The position numbers were made by a program, and so were the translations under genes. Below the pieces are notes generated by a model. The model did not search any database and was not told where the DNA came from. It saw nothing but the letters and a program-made list of their open reading frames with translations. 64,000 bases of DNA, taken from Sulfurimonas autotrophica DSM 16294 (lineage in GTDB: Bacteria > Campylobacterota > Campylobacteria > Campylobacterales > Sulfurimonadaceae). Of the stretch, positions 1 through 7,401 are shown piece by piece. Numbering within the stretch: position 1 is the stretch's first letter; each line of letters starts with the position of its first letter. The stretch covers positions 930,001 to 994,000 of the forward strand of contig NC_014506.1 of assembly GCF_000147355.1 (NCBI RefSeq), given 5' to 3'.

Positions 1-929
1 CCTACATGTGATGGTTTTTCAGCAGCTCCGTTTCCAAGCAGCGTCGCCGTTACGACCTGTGTTGTAGAGGTAGGCGCACCAATCATTGTTGCCAAAGTAT
101 TTACAAGCGCAGCTCCGAGTTGGTTGGCAACCGAGTGGATGAGTTTTACATGATAAAGCTCAAACCCAAGTGTTTTTATAATGCTCCAACCGCCAAACAT
201 CGTTCCAAGTGTTATGGCTGTCGTACACATTAAAATAACCCATAAAGGAATAGAAAAACTTTGTGTTTCATGCGATGCCAAAAGCATCATCCCTATTATT
301 GCCATGCCTTTTTGTGCATCATTCGCACCATGGGAAAATCCGAGCCAGGCAACACTGAAATATTGTGAAACAACAAAAAAAGGACGAATTTTCATTGTAA
401 ATCTTTTAAAAACAAAAAAGAAAATTTTCATTGTTAAAAAGCCGATAATAAAACCTAAAAAAGGTGAAGCAAAAAGCCCTGTAACAACTTTCAGAACGCC
501 TGTAAGTTCACCGTTTTGCAGTGCTGTTATACCCCAGTTGATTTGGGCCTCGCCTACTATATAAAGTCCGGCTCCTACAAGTCCGCCTGCAAGTGAATTG
601 GAAGAAGATGAGGGCAGTCCAAAGCGCCATGTAATTAAGTTGTATGTTACAGCGGCCAAAAGAGCTGCAATAACCAATGCTTGTGCATCTCTAAGCGGTG
701 CGTTGGAAATATTAACAAAGGTACCAACTGTGTCGGCAACAGCAAGCCCTGCCAACAGAGGTCCCAAAAAAGTAAAAATACTGACAATGGCTATGGCTAC
801 ACTCGCTTTCATTGCACGTGAAGCGATGGCGGTAGCAACCATATCGGCAGAATCATGAAAACCGTTTGTAAAGTCAAAAATAAAAACACTGATAACAGTT
901 AAAATAATGAGTATAGTCGTTAAATCCAT
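1..929 (-). CDS. pit: PiT-family inorganic phosphate permease (3' end cut off)
   Basis: Inner-membrane phosphate/cation symporter. Translation of the minus strand from the ATG at 927-929 begins MDLTTILIILTVISVF and continues with F-T-N-G-F-H-D-S-A-D, the first PiT signature. The second half has WLGFSHGANDAQKGM, the repeated motif, and a GLPSSSSNS segment. The protein is almost entirely hydrophobic, with a basic cytoplasmic stretch in the middle. About 309 residues are visible and the frame stays open to base 1, so the C-terminus lies outside the window. A GGAG ribosome binding site (complement of 941-944) supports the start. It is divergent from the HIT gene, with only 58 bases between them. 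The family is certain from the motifs; the exact cation partner cannot be read from sequence. Confidence 0.93.
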   Translation of the reverse strand, partial: MDLTTILIILTVISVFIFDFTNGFHDSADMVATAIASRAMKASVAIAIVSIFTFLGPLLAGLAVADTVGTFVNISNAPLRDAQALVIAALLAAVTYNLITWRFGLPSSSSNSLAGGLVGAGLYIVGEAQINWGITALQNGELTGVLKVVTGLFASPFLGFIIGFLTMKIFFFVFKRFTMKIRPFFVVSQYFSVAWLGFSHGANDAQKGMAIIGMMLLASHETQSFSIPLWVILMCTTAITLGTMFGGWSIIKTLGFELYHVKLIHSVANQLGAALVNTLATMIGAPTSTTQVVTATLLGNGAAEKPSHV

Positions 930-987
930 AATTTATTTTACTCCTTTTTATTTAAATATAGTTATAATAAACTAAAAAAGAGAAAAG

Positions 988-1488
988 ATGAGAGATATTT
1001 TATATGCCCCGTGGCGGGATGAGTATGTTAGCAAAGAGAAAATTGAAGGTTGTGTTTTTTGTCATATAAGCAGACATGCCGAGGAAGATGAAACTTTACA
1101 TGTACTATACAGAGATGAATACTGCTTTATCGTTATGAATCGCTATCCTTATACTCCGGGTCATTTTATGATTATTCCTCATTTACATACTGATAAACTT
1201 GAAGATTTACCTGCACAAATATGGCTGCACATGTCAAAACTTGCCCAGCAGAGTGTAAGACTTTTAAAAGAAGGTTTTGGTGCTCATGGGGTGAATATCG
1301 GGATGAACCTTGGTAAATCTGCAGGTGCAGGAATAGCCGAACATATACATATGCATCTTGTTCCCCGTTGGGAGAGAGACACTAACTTTATTACTGCTAT
1401 TGGTAATACAAGAGTATACTCAACAGATTTTGAAAAGATTTATAAAAAAATTAAAAGTTTAATCCCAAACTATATAGATATTAAATAA
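988..1488 (+). CDS. HIT-family nucleotide hydrolase/transferase
   Basis: A 166-residue histidine-triad protein. The catalytic triad is H119-I-H121-M-H123, followed by LVPRW. An N-terminal C22-V-F-C25 pair is typical of the Ap4A phosphorylase-like branch, where it helps bind zinc. The segment RYPYTPGHFMIIP is the conserved nucleotide-binding strand of this branch. Members act in the cytoplasm on dinucleoside polyphosphates or adenylylated substrates; the substrate here is not determinable. The start is the first ATG after an AG-rich stretch (980-987). It appears to be the first gene of a rightward run. It contains a near copy of the iterated palindrome at 1096. Confidence 0.92.
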   Translation: MRDILYAPWRDEYVSKEKIEGCVFCHISRHAEEDETLHVLYRDEYCFIVMNRYPYTPGHFMIIPHLHTDKLEDLPAQIWLHMSKLAQQSVRLLKEGFGAHGVNIGMNLGKSAGAGIAEHIHMHLVPRWERDTNFITAIGNTRVYSTDFEKIYKKIKSLIPNYIDIK

Positions 1489-1524
1489 ATTTGATGTATA
1501 CTAAAAAAAACAAAGGATGTAACA

Positions 1525-1737
1525 ATGACAGATGCTGTAATTAAAGAGCTGGCAGTAAGAAAAGCTGAAATTGAAAAAGAGTTAGAGTTACTTTTTAAAG
1601 CAAATATGAAAATAACAGACTGGGATGTTCCTGAAGCTGATGATACAGAGGCGGCAGATATCATACTCAATATTATGGAAAAAAAGATACATCAACTTAA
1701 GAGTGACGTAAAAGCCGGAAAATACGAAAACTATTAA
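1525..1737 (+). CDS. Small acidic helical protein, unknown function
   Basis: A 70-residue protein that I do not recognise. It is predicted to be largely helical: an N-terminal amphipathic stretch rich in E, K and L (AEIEKELELLFKANMKI), a short acidic linker (DVPEADDTEAAD), and a second helix. There is no cysteine, signal peptide or membrane segment, so it is likely cytoplasmic. AAAGGATG precedes the ATG at good spacing. It sits 36 bases after the HIT gene and 16 bases before another small helical protein, so the three are probably co-transcribed. Confidence 0.7.
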   Translation: MTDAVIKELAVRKAEIEKELELLFKANMKITDWDVPEADDTEAADIILNIMEKKIHQLKSDVKAGKYENY

Positions 1738-1753
1738 AAAAAAGGAAAATAAA

Positions 1754-1966
1754 ATGAGCGCACATAAACATAAAGAACATTTAGAAAAAATTAAAGATGC
1801 AGTTGTTGAGAGTGATAAACTGGATGAAAAGCAGAAAAGTGACAGTGTAAAAAGAATCGAAGAGTGGATAGAAGAAGATAAAGCTTTTGGAACTTTAAAA
1901 GAAGAGTTGCTAAATATTAGTGAGTTTTTTGAAACACTGTTTGCAGAATTAGGGTTGAGTAAATAA
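1754..1966 (+). CDS. Small charged helical protein, DUF4404-like
   Basis: A 70-residue, highly charged, probably all-helical cytoplasmic protein (MSAHKHKEHLEKIKDAV at the start). The spacing of L, I and V in two helices around a W-I-E-E-D turn recalls the small DUF4404 family, but this is resemblance by eye only. A strong AAAGGAAAATAAA ribosome binding site precedes the ATG. It lies between another small helical protein and a GGDEF-EAL gene that begins seven bases after its stop, so all may be one transcript. No function can be assigned. Confidence 0.7.
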   Translation: MSAHKHKEHLEKIKDAVVESDKLDEKQKSDSVKRIEEWIEEDKAFGTLKEELLNISEFFETLFAELGLSK

Positions 1967-1972
1967 GTATAA

Positions 1973-4303
1973 ATGAATCAACTTTCTAGAATTATTGTTG
2001 TAGCGTTATTGCTAATTACAATTTTTTTTACGGGCAGTTATATTTACTTGACACACAAAGTAGATACTTTAAAAAATGAAAAGTATCTTGACACAAGTGG
2101 AGATATGAGAGATGAACTTCAGAGTTTAATAAAAGAAAAATCTGAAGCCATCTTACTTGTGACCCTTGGACTTTCTGCAAATCAAAATATAAAAAATGTA
2201 ATAAAAAAGAAACATTACAAAAATATTGGTTTTAACGACTTAAGTATAACACTTCAGCATTACTCGTCATTACAAAATGTCTGGTTTCAACTCATTACAC
2301 CTGAAGGGAAAAGTTTTTACAGAAGTTGGACTGATAAAAAAGGTGATAATGTGTCGAGTGTACGACAAGATATCAAACAAATAATACTAGAACCCAAAGT
2401 TATGTCTACAATTAGCATCGGTAAATATGATATGACTTTTAAGGCGATGGTGCCTATTTTTGATAATGGAAAATTTATAGGTATTATTGAAACTTTGGCG
2501 AAATTTTACTCTATTACTCAAAAGTTGAAAAATCATGGCAATGAGTTGTTGATAGTTGTAGATAAAAGCTATAAAAAACAACTAAGTGAAGCATATTCTC
2601 AAACTTTTGTAGATGATTATTATATAGCCAATCCATTTGAAAATGAAAAACTTCTGCATATTGTGCAAAAGAGTACAATTGAAAAATATCTCAAAATTAC
2701 AACCTATATGGTTGATACAGAAAACTCTCTGCTTTTAACAACACTGCAGCTACCCGATATGAATGGAAACCCGATGGGCTATTTCATCATAGCAAAAGAT
2801 TTGAAAAAGATTGATCTGTCTGAGATTGAACAAGCAAAAAATGGTGTTTTAGAAGTAACTTTATTGATTTTACTATTGATTATTATCCTTTTTTATTATA
2901 TTTACAGTGCAAACTATAAGCGTTTGATTCAAGAACAAAATGAGATACTTGAATCAAGTGTACAGGAGAAAACAGAAGAGTTGGAATTACAGACGAATGT
3001 TTTGACTTTTATTGCATATCATGACCATTTAACGGGATTGGCAAATAAAGTTTTGTTGTTAGACAGAATAGAAGAAGCTATAAAACATGCAAAAACAACA
3101 GAAGAACAGTTTAGTGTATTCTTTTTGGATTTAGATAAATTTAAAGAAGTGAATGATACTTACGGGCATGAGATAGGTGATGAATTATTACTGCAAATAA
3201 AGAGCAGATTAAAACAATGTATAAAAAGTGATGATACATTAGCAAGACTTGGTGGCGATGAGTTTGCAATACTTCATAAAAATGCTACAAAAATCAGTAC
3301 AATAAATTTAATAGACAACATATTGATTCGTATGAAAAAACCATTTCATGTGAAAAATATAGAAATATTTACCAGCTTTAGTATTGGTGTGGCTTTGTAC
3401 CCTCAAGATTCTGCAAAGGCTAATCAGCTTTTGCGAAATGCAGAGACTGCCATGTATAAAGCAAAAGATGATGGTAAAAATACCTATCAGTTTTATGACA
3501 AGAAAATGACAGAGATGGCACTGCAAAAAATTCAACTTGATGCAGATATACGAAAAGCATTGAAAAATAAAGAGTTTGTAGCCTATTTTCAACCTAAAAT
3601 TGATGCAAGAAATGGAAAAGTTGTCGGCTTCGAAACGCTTATCCGTTGGATGCATCCTCAAAAAGGAATGATGGTTCCAGATGAGTTTATTCCATTTTGT
3701 GAGGAAACAGGATTAGTTTTAGAAATCGACAAATATATGTTAATCCAATCCATAAAACAGATAATGAAGTGGCAAAAAGAGGGGCTTGAGTTTGGCAAAG
3801 TATCAGTCAATGTCTCTACCAAAAAAATAGAGAGTAGTAATTATATAGAGGAACTTACATATATTATTGACAGTTTGCAATTTGATACTAGTGTTTTAGA
3901 GCTGGAAATACTTGAGGGTCAAATTATGAAAAATCCACAAAAATCTATTGAAATTTTAAATAAGTTGCGTGATTTAGGTATTTCTATATCTATTGATGAT
4001 TTTGGAACAGGATATTCATCATTATCTTATCTGAAAAAATTGCCGGTGACTAAAATAAAAATTGACCGTAGTTTTGTGATAGATTTGCCTACGAGTAAAG
4101 ATGATGTGGCAATAGTGAGAACAATTATAAATTTGGCTGAAAATTTAAAGCTTGAAATAATTGCAGAAGGAGTGGAAAAGAGAGAGCAACTTGACTTTTT
4201 AGTGAATGAAGGCTGTTATAATATCCAAGGATATTATTTTTCAAGACCGCTGCCTGCTGACGAATGTAAAGAGTTTATAATTGCACATTCTAAAGGAAAA
4301 TAG
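1973..4303 (+). CDS. Membrane sensor with GGDEF and EAL domains (c-di-GMP turnover)
   Basis: A 776-residue protein. It has a membrane helix near residues 7-27, a periplasmic sensor domain to about residue 285, a second helix near 298-318, a coiled coil, then GGDEF and EAL domains. The GGDEF motif is intact (G427-G-D-E-F431), so diguanylate cyclase activity is plausible. The inhibitory RxxD site five residues upstream reads K-S-D-D, so product inhibition through it is probably lost. The EAL signature reads E554-T-L in GFETLIRW, a tolerated variant, and DDFGTGYSSL is present, so phosphodiesterase activity is also plausible. The sensor resembles the stand-alone sensor protein at 39419-40516. The ribosome binding site is weak; translation may be coupled to the preceding small gene. 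Confidence 0.9.
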   Translation: MNQLSRIIVVALLLITIFFTGSYIYLTHKVDTLKNEKYLDTSGDMRDELQSLIKEKSEAILLVTLGLSANQNIKNVIKKKHYKNIGFNDLSITLQHYSSLQNVWFQLITPEGKSFYRSWTDKKGDNVSSVRQDIKQIILEPKVMSTISIGKYDMTFKAMVPIFDNGKFIGIIETLAKFYSITQKLKNHGNELLIVVDKSYKKQLSEAYSQTFVDDYYIANPFENEKLLHIVQKSTIEKYLKITTYMVDTENSLLLTTLQLPDMNGNPMGYFIIAKDLKKIDLSEIEQAKNGVLEVTLLILLLIIILFYYIYSANYKRLIQEQNEILESSVQEKTEELELQTNVLTFIAYHDHLTGLANKVLLLDRIEEAIKHAKTTEEQFSVFFLDLDKFKEVNDTYGHEIGDELLLQIKSRLKQCIKSDDTLARLGGDEFAILHKNATKISTINLIDNILIRMKKPFHVKNIEIFTSFSIGVALYPQDSAKANQLLRNAETAMYKAKDDGKNTYQFYDKKMTEMALQKIQLDADIRKALKNKEFVAYFQPKIDARNGKVVGFETLIRWMHPQKGMMVPDEFIPFCEETGLVLEIDKYMLIQSIKQIMKWQKEGLEFGKVSVNVSTKKIESSNYIEELTYIIDSLQFDTSVLELEILEGQIMKNPQKSIEILNKLRDLGISISIDDFGTGYSSLSYLKKLPVTKIKIDRSFVIDLPTSKDDVAIVRTIINLAENLKLEIIAEGVEKREQLDFLVNEGCYNIQGYYFSRPLPADECKEFIIAHSKGK

Positions 4304-4310
4304 TATAAAT

Positions 4311-4631
4311 ATGCAAATGGTTGTAGATTCCCTGAGACAAAAGGGGAAAATATTTAAAAAAATGCAGGAGATTTCTCCAAAAGAACTGGACATAAGAAAT
4401 AAAATAAAAATATATAAAGCAACAGATGTTCATGGTTATTTTTGGGCTATTTTTTCTGTGAGTCAAAAGAGTAGAATACTTATGAAAGATGTGCATAGAT
4501 TTGAAGAAATTTATGCAAAACTGACACTTTTCTGTGAACATAATTTTAAATATAAAGTTATTTTTATAGATGCGCCTTTGTGCTCTAAAGCTGCAAAAGC
4601 CTTTAAAGAAGCAGGCTGGAAAATTCAGTAA
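4311..4631 (+). CDS. Conserved hypothetical protein upstream of coaX
   Basis: A protein of about 106 residues that I do not recognise. I chose the ATG at 4311 because it follows the AAAGGAAAA of the preceding gene's end; an upstream in-frame start at 4281 would overlap the GGDEF-EAL gene. The sequence is basic, with an alternating strand and helix pattern (KIYKATDVHGYFWAIFSVSQ, then YKVIFIDAPLCSKAAKAF) suggesting a small alpha/beta fold. There is no signal peptide or membrane segment. Its stop shares one base with the start of coaX (TAATG), which implies translational coupling in the coaX-hisG operon. Confidence 0.75.
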   Translation: MQMVVDSLRQKGKIFKKMQEISPKELDIRNKIKIYKATDVHGYFWAIFSVSQKSRILMKDVHRFEEIYAKLTLFCEHNFKYKVIFIDAPLCSKAAKAFKEAGWKIQ

Positions 4632-5254
4632 TGCTGTTGTGTGATATAGGCAATACTTCATATCATTTTCTTGATGGAAGTAGAGAATACAAACAGGATG
4701 TCAAAACTTTCGATCCTTCATCTATAAAAGAAAAAGTATATTTTATTTGTGTGAATAACACTTTACATGTAAGGTTGAAATCTTTGTCAAACTGGATAGA
4801 TTTATCTGAGTATATTGATAAAGAGAAATATTATAAAACAATGGGAATTGACAGAATCTTTGCAGTAGAATCAGTTTCAAACGGTATTATCATTGATGCC
4901 GGGAGTGCTGTGACTGTTGATGTTGTAAAAAATGACGAATTTATGGGCGGTTTTATTTATCCGGGAATCAAAGCGATGCAAAAAACTTATGAAAATATTT
5001 CTCCCGCATTGGCATATTCATTTAACTTTGAGTGTGACTTGGATATAATGCCAAAAAATTCACAAGATGCGATAAGTTACGGATACTTAAAAACGCTTTA
5101 TTGTGAAGTGATGTCTCATCAACTGCCTATTATTTTGACAGGCGGAAATGCATTGGAATTTAAAAAAATATTTCCTGATGCGAAGATTGATACAGCATTG
5201 ATTTTTCATGCTATGAAAAAGATTATAAAAGAAAACGAGGATAGACTATGTTAA
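4631..5254 (+). CDS. coaX: Type III pantothenate kinase
   Basis: Phosphorylates pantothenate in the first step of coenzyme A synthesis, in the cytoplasm. The type III fold is shown by DIGNTS at the N-terminus (phosphate-binding loop), the G-I-D-R segment, IDAGSAVTVD (second ATP/catalytic loop) and GGFIYPG. At 207 residues it is shorter than the usual 250 or so, as is common in this phylum. It overlaps the upstream gene by one base and hisG by seven, so expression is coupled. An exact copy of the iterated palindrome lies at 4763-4772, encoding Leu-His-Val-Arg. Confidence 0.9.
   Translation: MLLCDIGNTSYHFLDGSREYKQDVKTFDPSSIKEKVYFICVNNTLHVRLKSLSNWIDLSEYIDKEKYYKTMGIDRIFAVESVSNGIIIDAGSAVTVDVVKNDEFMGGFIYPGIKAMQKTYENISPALAYSFNFECDLDIMPKNSQDAISYGYLKTLYCEVMSHQLPIILTGGNALEFKKIFPDAKIDTALIFHAMKKIIKENEDRLC
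4763..4772. repeat. Iterated palindrome TTACATGTAA (coaX)
   Basis: Exact copy, codon-aligned as Leu-His-Val. Confidence 0.7.
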
Positions 5255-5871
5255 CAGTTGCATTGCCAAAAGGTCGTATTGCCAAAGAGACTTTAGAAAT
5301 TTTTGAAACTATTTTTGGTGAGGGTTTTAAATTTGATGACAGAAAATTAATACTAGAGACTCCAAAGTTTCGTTTTTTACTGGTTCGTAATCAGGATGTT
5401 GCAACCTATGTGTATCATCAAGCAGCCGATATCGGTGTAGTAGGGCTTGACACGTTAGAAGAGCAGGGGCTTGACGTAGTGCGTCTGCTTGATTTGCGTC
5501 GCGGAGTCTGTAAAGTTGCCATAGGAATGCGAAAAGGCGAAAAGCTTGACCTTACAAAACCTGAACTCAAAGTAGCATCAAAAATGGTCAACATTACAAA
5601 GCGTTACTTTGAAGAGAGAGCGGTAAGTGTAGAAATCATTAAGCTTTACGGTTCAATCGAACTTGCACCTTTAATCGGTCTTGCGGATATGATAGTCGAC
5701 ATTGTAGAAACCGGAACAACTATGAAACAAAACGGCTTGGAAGTTGTGCAGGACATTATGACAAGTTCTACTTACCTTATAGCAAACAAGAACAGTTACA
5801 TCAGTAAAAAAGATGAAGTTTTAGATATTTATGAAAAAATAAATGAAGTTATAAAAGCAGAAAATGACTAA
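5248..5871 (+). CDS. hisG: ATP phosphoribosyltransferase, short form
   Basis: Catalyses the first step of histidine synthesis, ATP plus PRPP to phosphoribosyl-ATP. The N-terminus LTVALPKGRIAKETLEIF, the segment ADIGVVGLDTLEE and the PRPP-binding loop DIVETGTTMKQNGL are characteristic. At 207 residues it is the short form, lacking the C-terminal allosteric domain of long HisG. Short HisG normally works as a hetero-octamer with the HisRS-like regulator HisZ, which is not in this window. The gene overlaps coaX by seven bases and the methyltransferase by eight. An AACGAGGATAG ribosome binding site lies within the end of coaX. Confidence 0.95.
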   Translation: MLTVALPKGRIAKETLEIFETIFGEGFKFDDRKLILETPKFRFLLVRNQDVATYVYHQAADIGVVGLDTLEEQGLDVVRLLDLRRGVCKVAIGMRKGEKLDLTKPELKVASKMVNITKRYFEERAVSVEIIKLYGSIELAPLIGLADMIVDIVETGTTMKQNGLEVVQDIMTSSTYLIANKNSYISKKDEVLDIYEKINEVIKAEND

Positions 5872-6547
5872 TCTCGACCTGTATGCCAAAGCCGAACACC
5901 TTTTAGGTATAGAAGAAGCGACAGAAGCGCTTTATGATTTGTACCGCTCAGAGCTTGATGAATACAATGTAAAAACACTGCTTGATGTCGGCTGTGGACG
6001 CGGCGGATTTATGCAGCGAATGATAAGTGACGGCGTTACATGTAAAGGTGTCGATTTAAGTGCTGTGATGGTTAAAGAGTGCCAAGCACAGGGACTTGAC
6101 GCTGAGTGTATAGATGTAAAAGAGATTGAGGGCAAATTTGATGCGGTTGTAAGTATTTTTGATGTACTCAATTTTATGGATAAAGAGGCTCTTGTTGCAT
6201 TTTTGGAGACAATAGCAGACAAACTTAATGATGAGGGTATATTTATAGCAGATATCAATACTCTCTACGGCTTTAGCGATGTTGCAGAGGGCACAATGAG
6301 CAGTGAAAGTGAAAATGAATTTTTAAGTGTGGATGCCGTATTTGAAAACAATGAACTCCACACCAGGTTTACACTTTTTGAAAAAAATGATGATGGCAAC
6401 TATACAAAGCATCAGGATACAATCGTGCAGTATTTTCATAAAATACAAACATTTCAAAACCTTTCAGGTCTCAAGCTTGTAGAAAAACAGACTTTTTCAC
6501 TCTATGACACTGAAGATAAGACACTTTTAATCTTTAAAAGACGATAA
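5864..6547 (+). CDS. Class I SAM-dependent methyltransferase
   Basis: A 227-residue cytoplasmic methyltransferase of unknown substrate. Motif I is LLDVGCGRGGFMQRM. The post-I acidic strand is CKGVDLSAVM and motif IV is FDAVVSIFDVLNFM, giving the Rossmann-like SAM-binding fold over roughly residues 35-145. The C-terminal half is less conserved and carries a YTKHQDTIVQYF segment of the sort found in small-molecule methyltransferases. It overlaps the end of hisG and is followed within a few bases by a small HicA-like gene, so it belongs to the coaX-hisG operon. It has an exact TTACATGTAA copy at 6036, here read as Val-Thr-Cys-Lys. Confidence 0.85.
   Translation: MTNLDLYAKAEHLLGIEEATEALYDLYRSELDEYNVKTLLDVGCGRGGFMQRMISDGVTCKGVDLSAVMVKECQAQGLDAECIDVKEIEGKFDAVVSIFDVLNFMDKEALVAFLETIADKLNDEGIFIADINTLYGFSDVAEGTMSSESENEFLSVDAVFENNELHTRFTLFEKNDDGNYTKHQDTIVQYFHKIQTFQNLSGLKLVEKQTFSLYDTEDKTLLIFKRR
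6036..6045. repeat. Iterated palindrome TTACATGTAA (methyltransferase gene)
   Basis: Exact copy in a different codon phase, read as Val-Thr-Cys-Lys. Confidence 0.7.
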
Positions 6548-6574
6548 TTGAAGTATATAAACACAGGAGAAAAA

Positions 6575-6832
6575 ATGAGTAAACATAAAACAAAACTTTC
6601 AAAAATATTTGAACATCCAATGTCTGGAAATATTGACAGCAAAAAGCTTCTTTCAGCGTTAGAGCATTATGGTGCAAAAATTGATTTAAACAAAGAACAT
6701 CGTGCAATTATTCACCTTAATGGGAAAGAACATTCAATGACACTTTCACACAGACCGGAATTATCCAAAGATGCTATTGTAAAACTTCGTCACTTTTTAG
6801 AGAGTGTCGGTCTTACTCCAGACAAGCTATAA
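6575..6832 (+). CDS. Small HicA-like protein (dsRBD-like fold)
   Basis: An 85-residue basic protein. The start at 6575 is chosen because ACAGGAGA precedes it ideally; an upstream TTG at 6548 has no such site. The pattern KLLSALEHYGAKID, then HRAIIHLNGKEHSMTLSH, then a terminal helix, resembles the HicA mRNA-interferase fold. In HicA a conserved His follows G-S-H; here the corresponding region has a histidine in RAIIH. No HicB-type antitoxin is adjacent, so it is more likely a housekeeping relative than an active toxin. It converges on amrA, with a shared hairpin over the stop codons. Confidence 0.7.
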   Translation: MSKHKTKLSKIFEHPMSGNIDSKKLLSALEHYGAKIDLNKEHRAIIHLNGKEHSMTLSHRPELSKDAIVKLRHFLESVGLTPDKL

Positions 6833-6851
6833 TATTAAAATACTATAGCTT
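6824..6851. terminator. Inverted repeat between convergent genes
   Basis: Perfect 8-bp arms, AAGCTATA at 6824-6831 and TATAGCTT at 6844-6851, with a 12-base AT-rich loop. The repeat spans the stop codons of both the HicA-like gene and amrA, so it could terminate transcription from either side. There is no long T tract. Confidence 0.45.
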
Positions 6852-7389
6852 CATAAACATAAAGCGTTGCATCTTTGCAATGCTCGGGTGCAATACCCGC
6901 TTTTTCCACACAACAACTTCTGACAAACTGTTCTTTATCCCATCCCATATCTGTTGCTACCTGTGGTAAATATGTGCCGTTTGTTGAACCGTATTCAACA
7001 TATATACCATGTTTGCCGACAACCACATCATCAATAGAATTTACTTTTTTTCTCGGCGTAAGCACTGAAATTTCAATTTCTATATTGTCAAGTTCTTCTT
7101 TTGTTACAGGATTAAAACGTGTATCATACCGTGAAGCGGATATGGCCATATCTATAATGACTTTGTACAGAGGCTCATCAGGTTCAAATCGACCTATGCA
7201 GCCTCTTAGCATGCCGTTTTCTTTGAGTGTGACAAAGGCACCGAGATGGAGTTTGAATTTATCAGGCAGTTTGCTCTCATCAAGTGCTATTTTTTGATTA
7301 TTTATAACAGCTTCATAAAGTGCCGTTTTTGCTATCTCTTTTAAAGCTTTTTTTTCTTCATCCGTGAGGTAAAATTCATCTGTATTCAT
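6835..7389 (-). CDS. amrA: AMMECR1 / AmmeMemoRadiSam protein A
   Basis: A 184-residue AMMECR1-domain protein. It has the invariant LRGCIGR motif near residues 60-66, then DTRFNPV and IEIEISVLTP, which define the family. The family includes AmmeMemoRadiSam protein A, usually found beside a MEMO-type protein (AmrB) and a radical SAM enzyme (AmrS); neither partner is adjacent here. The biochemical role is unsettled. It has an AAAAGGAGTATTATT ribosome binding site, no signal peptide, and lies 12 bases downstream of the GGDEF-EAL gene on the same strand, so the two are probably co-transcribed. Confidence 0.88.
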   Translation of the reverse strand: MNTDEFYLTDEEKKALKEIAKTALYEAVINNQKIALDESKLPDKFKLHLGAFVTLKENGMLRGCIGRFEPDEPLYKVIIDMAISASRYDTRFNPVTKEELDNIEIEISVLTPRKKVNSIDDVVVGKHGIYVEYGSTNGTYLPQVATDMGWDKEQFVRSCCVEKAGIAPEHCKDATLYVYEAIVF

Positions 7390-7401
7390 AATAATACTCC
7401 T

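Noticed and set aside
181-858. Plus-strand open frames of 127 and 86 codons at 181-564 and 598-858
   Set aside because: They lie opposite the phosphate permease, whose minus-strand translation has clear PiT motifs; their own products match nothing.
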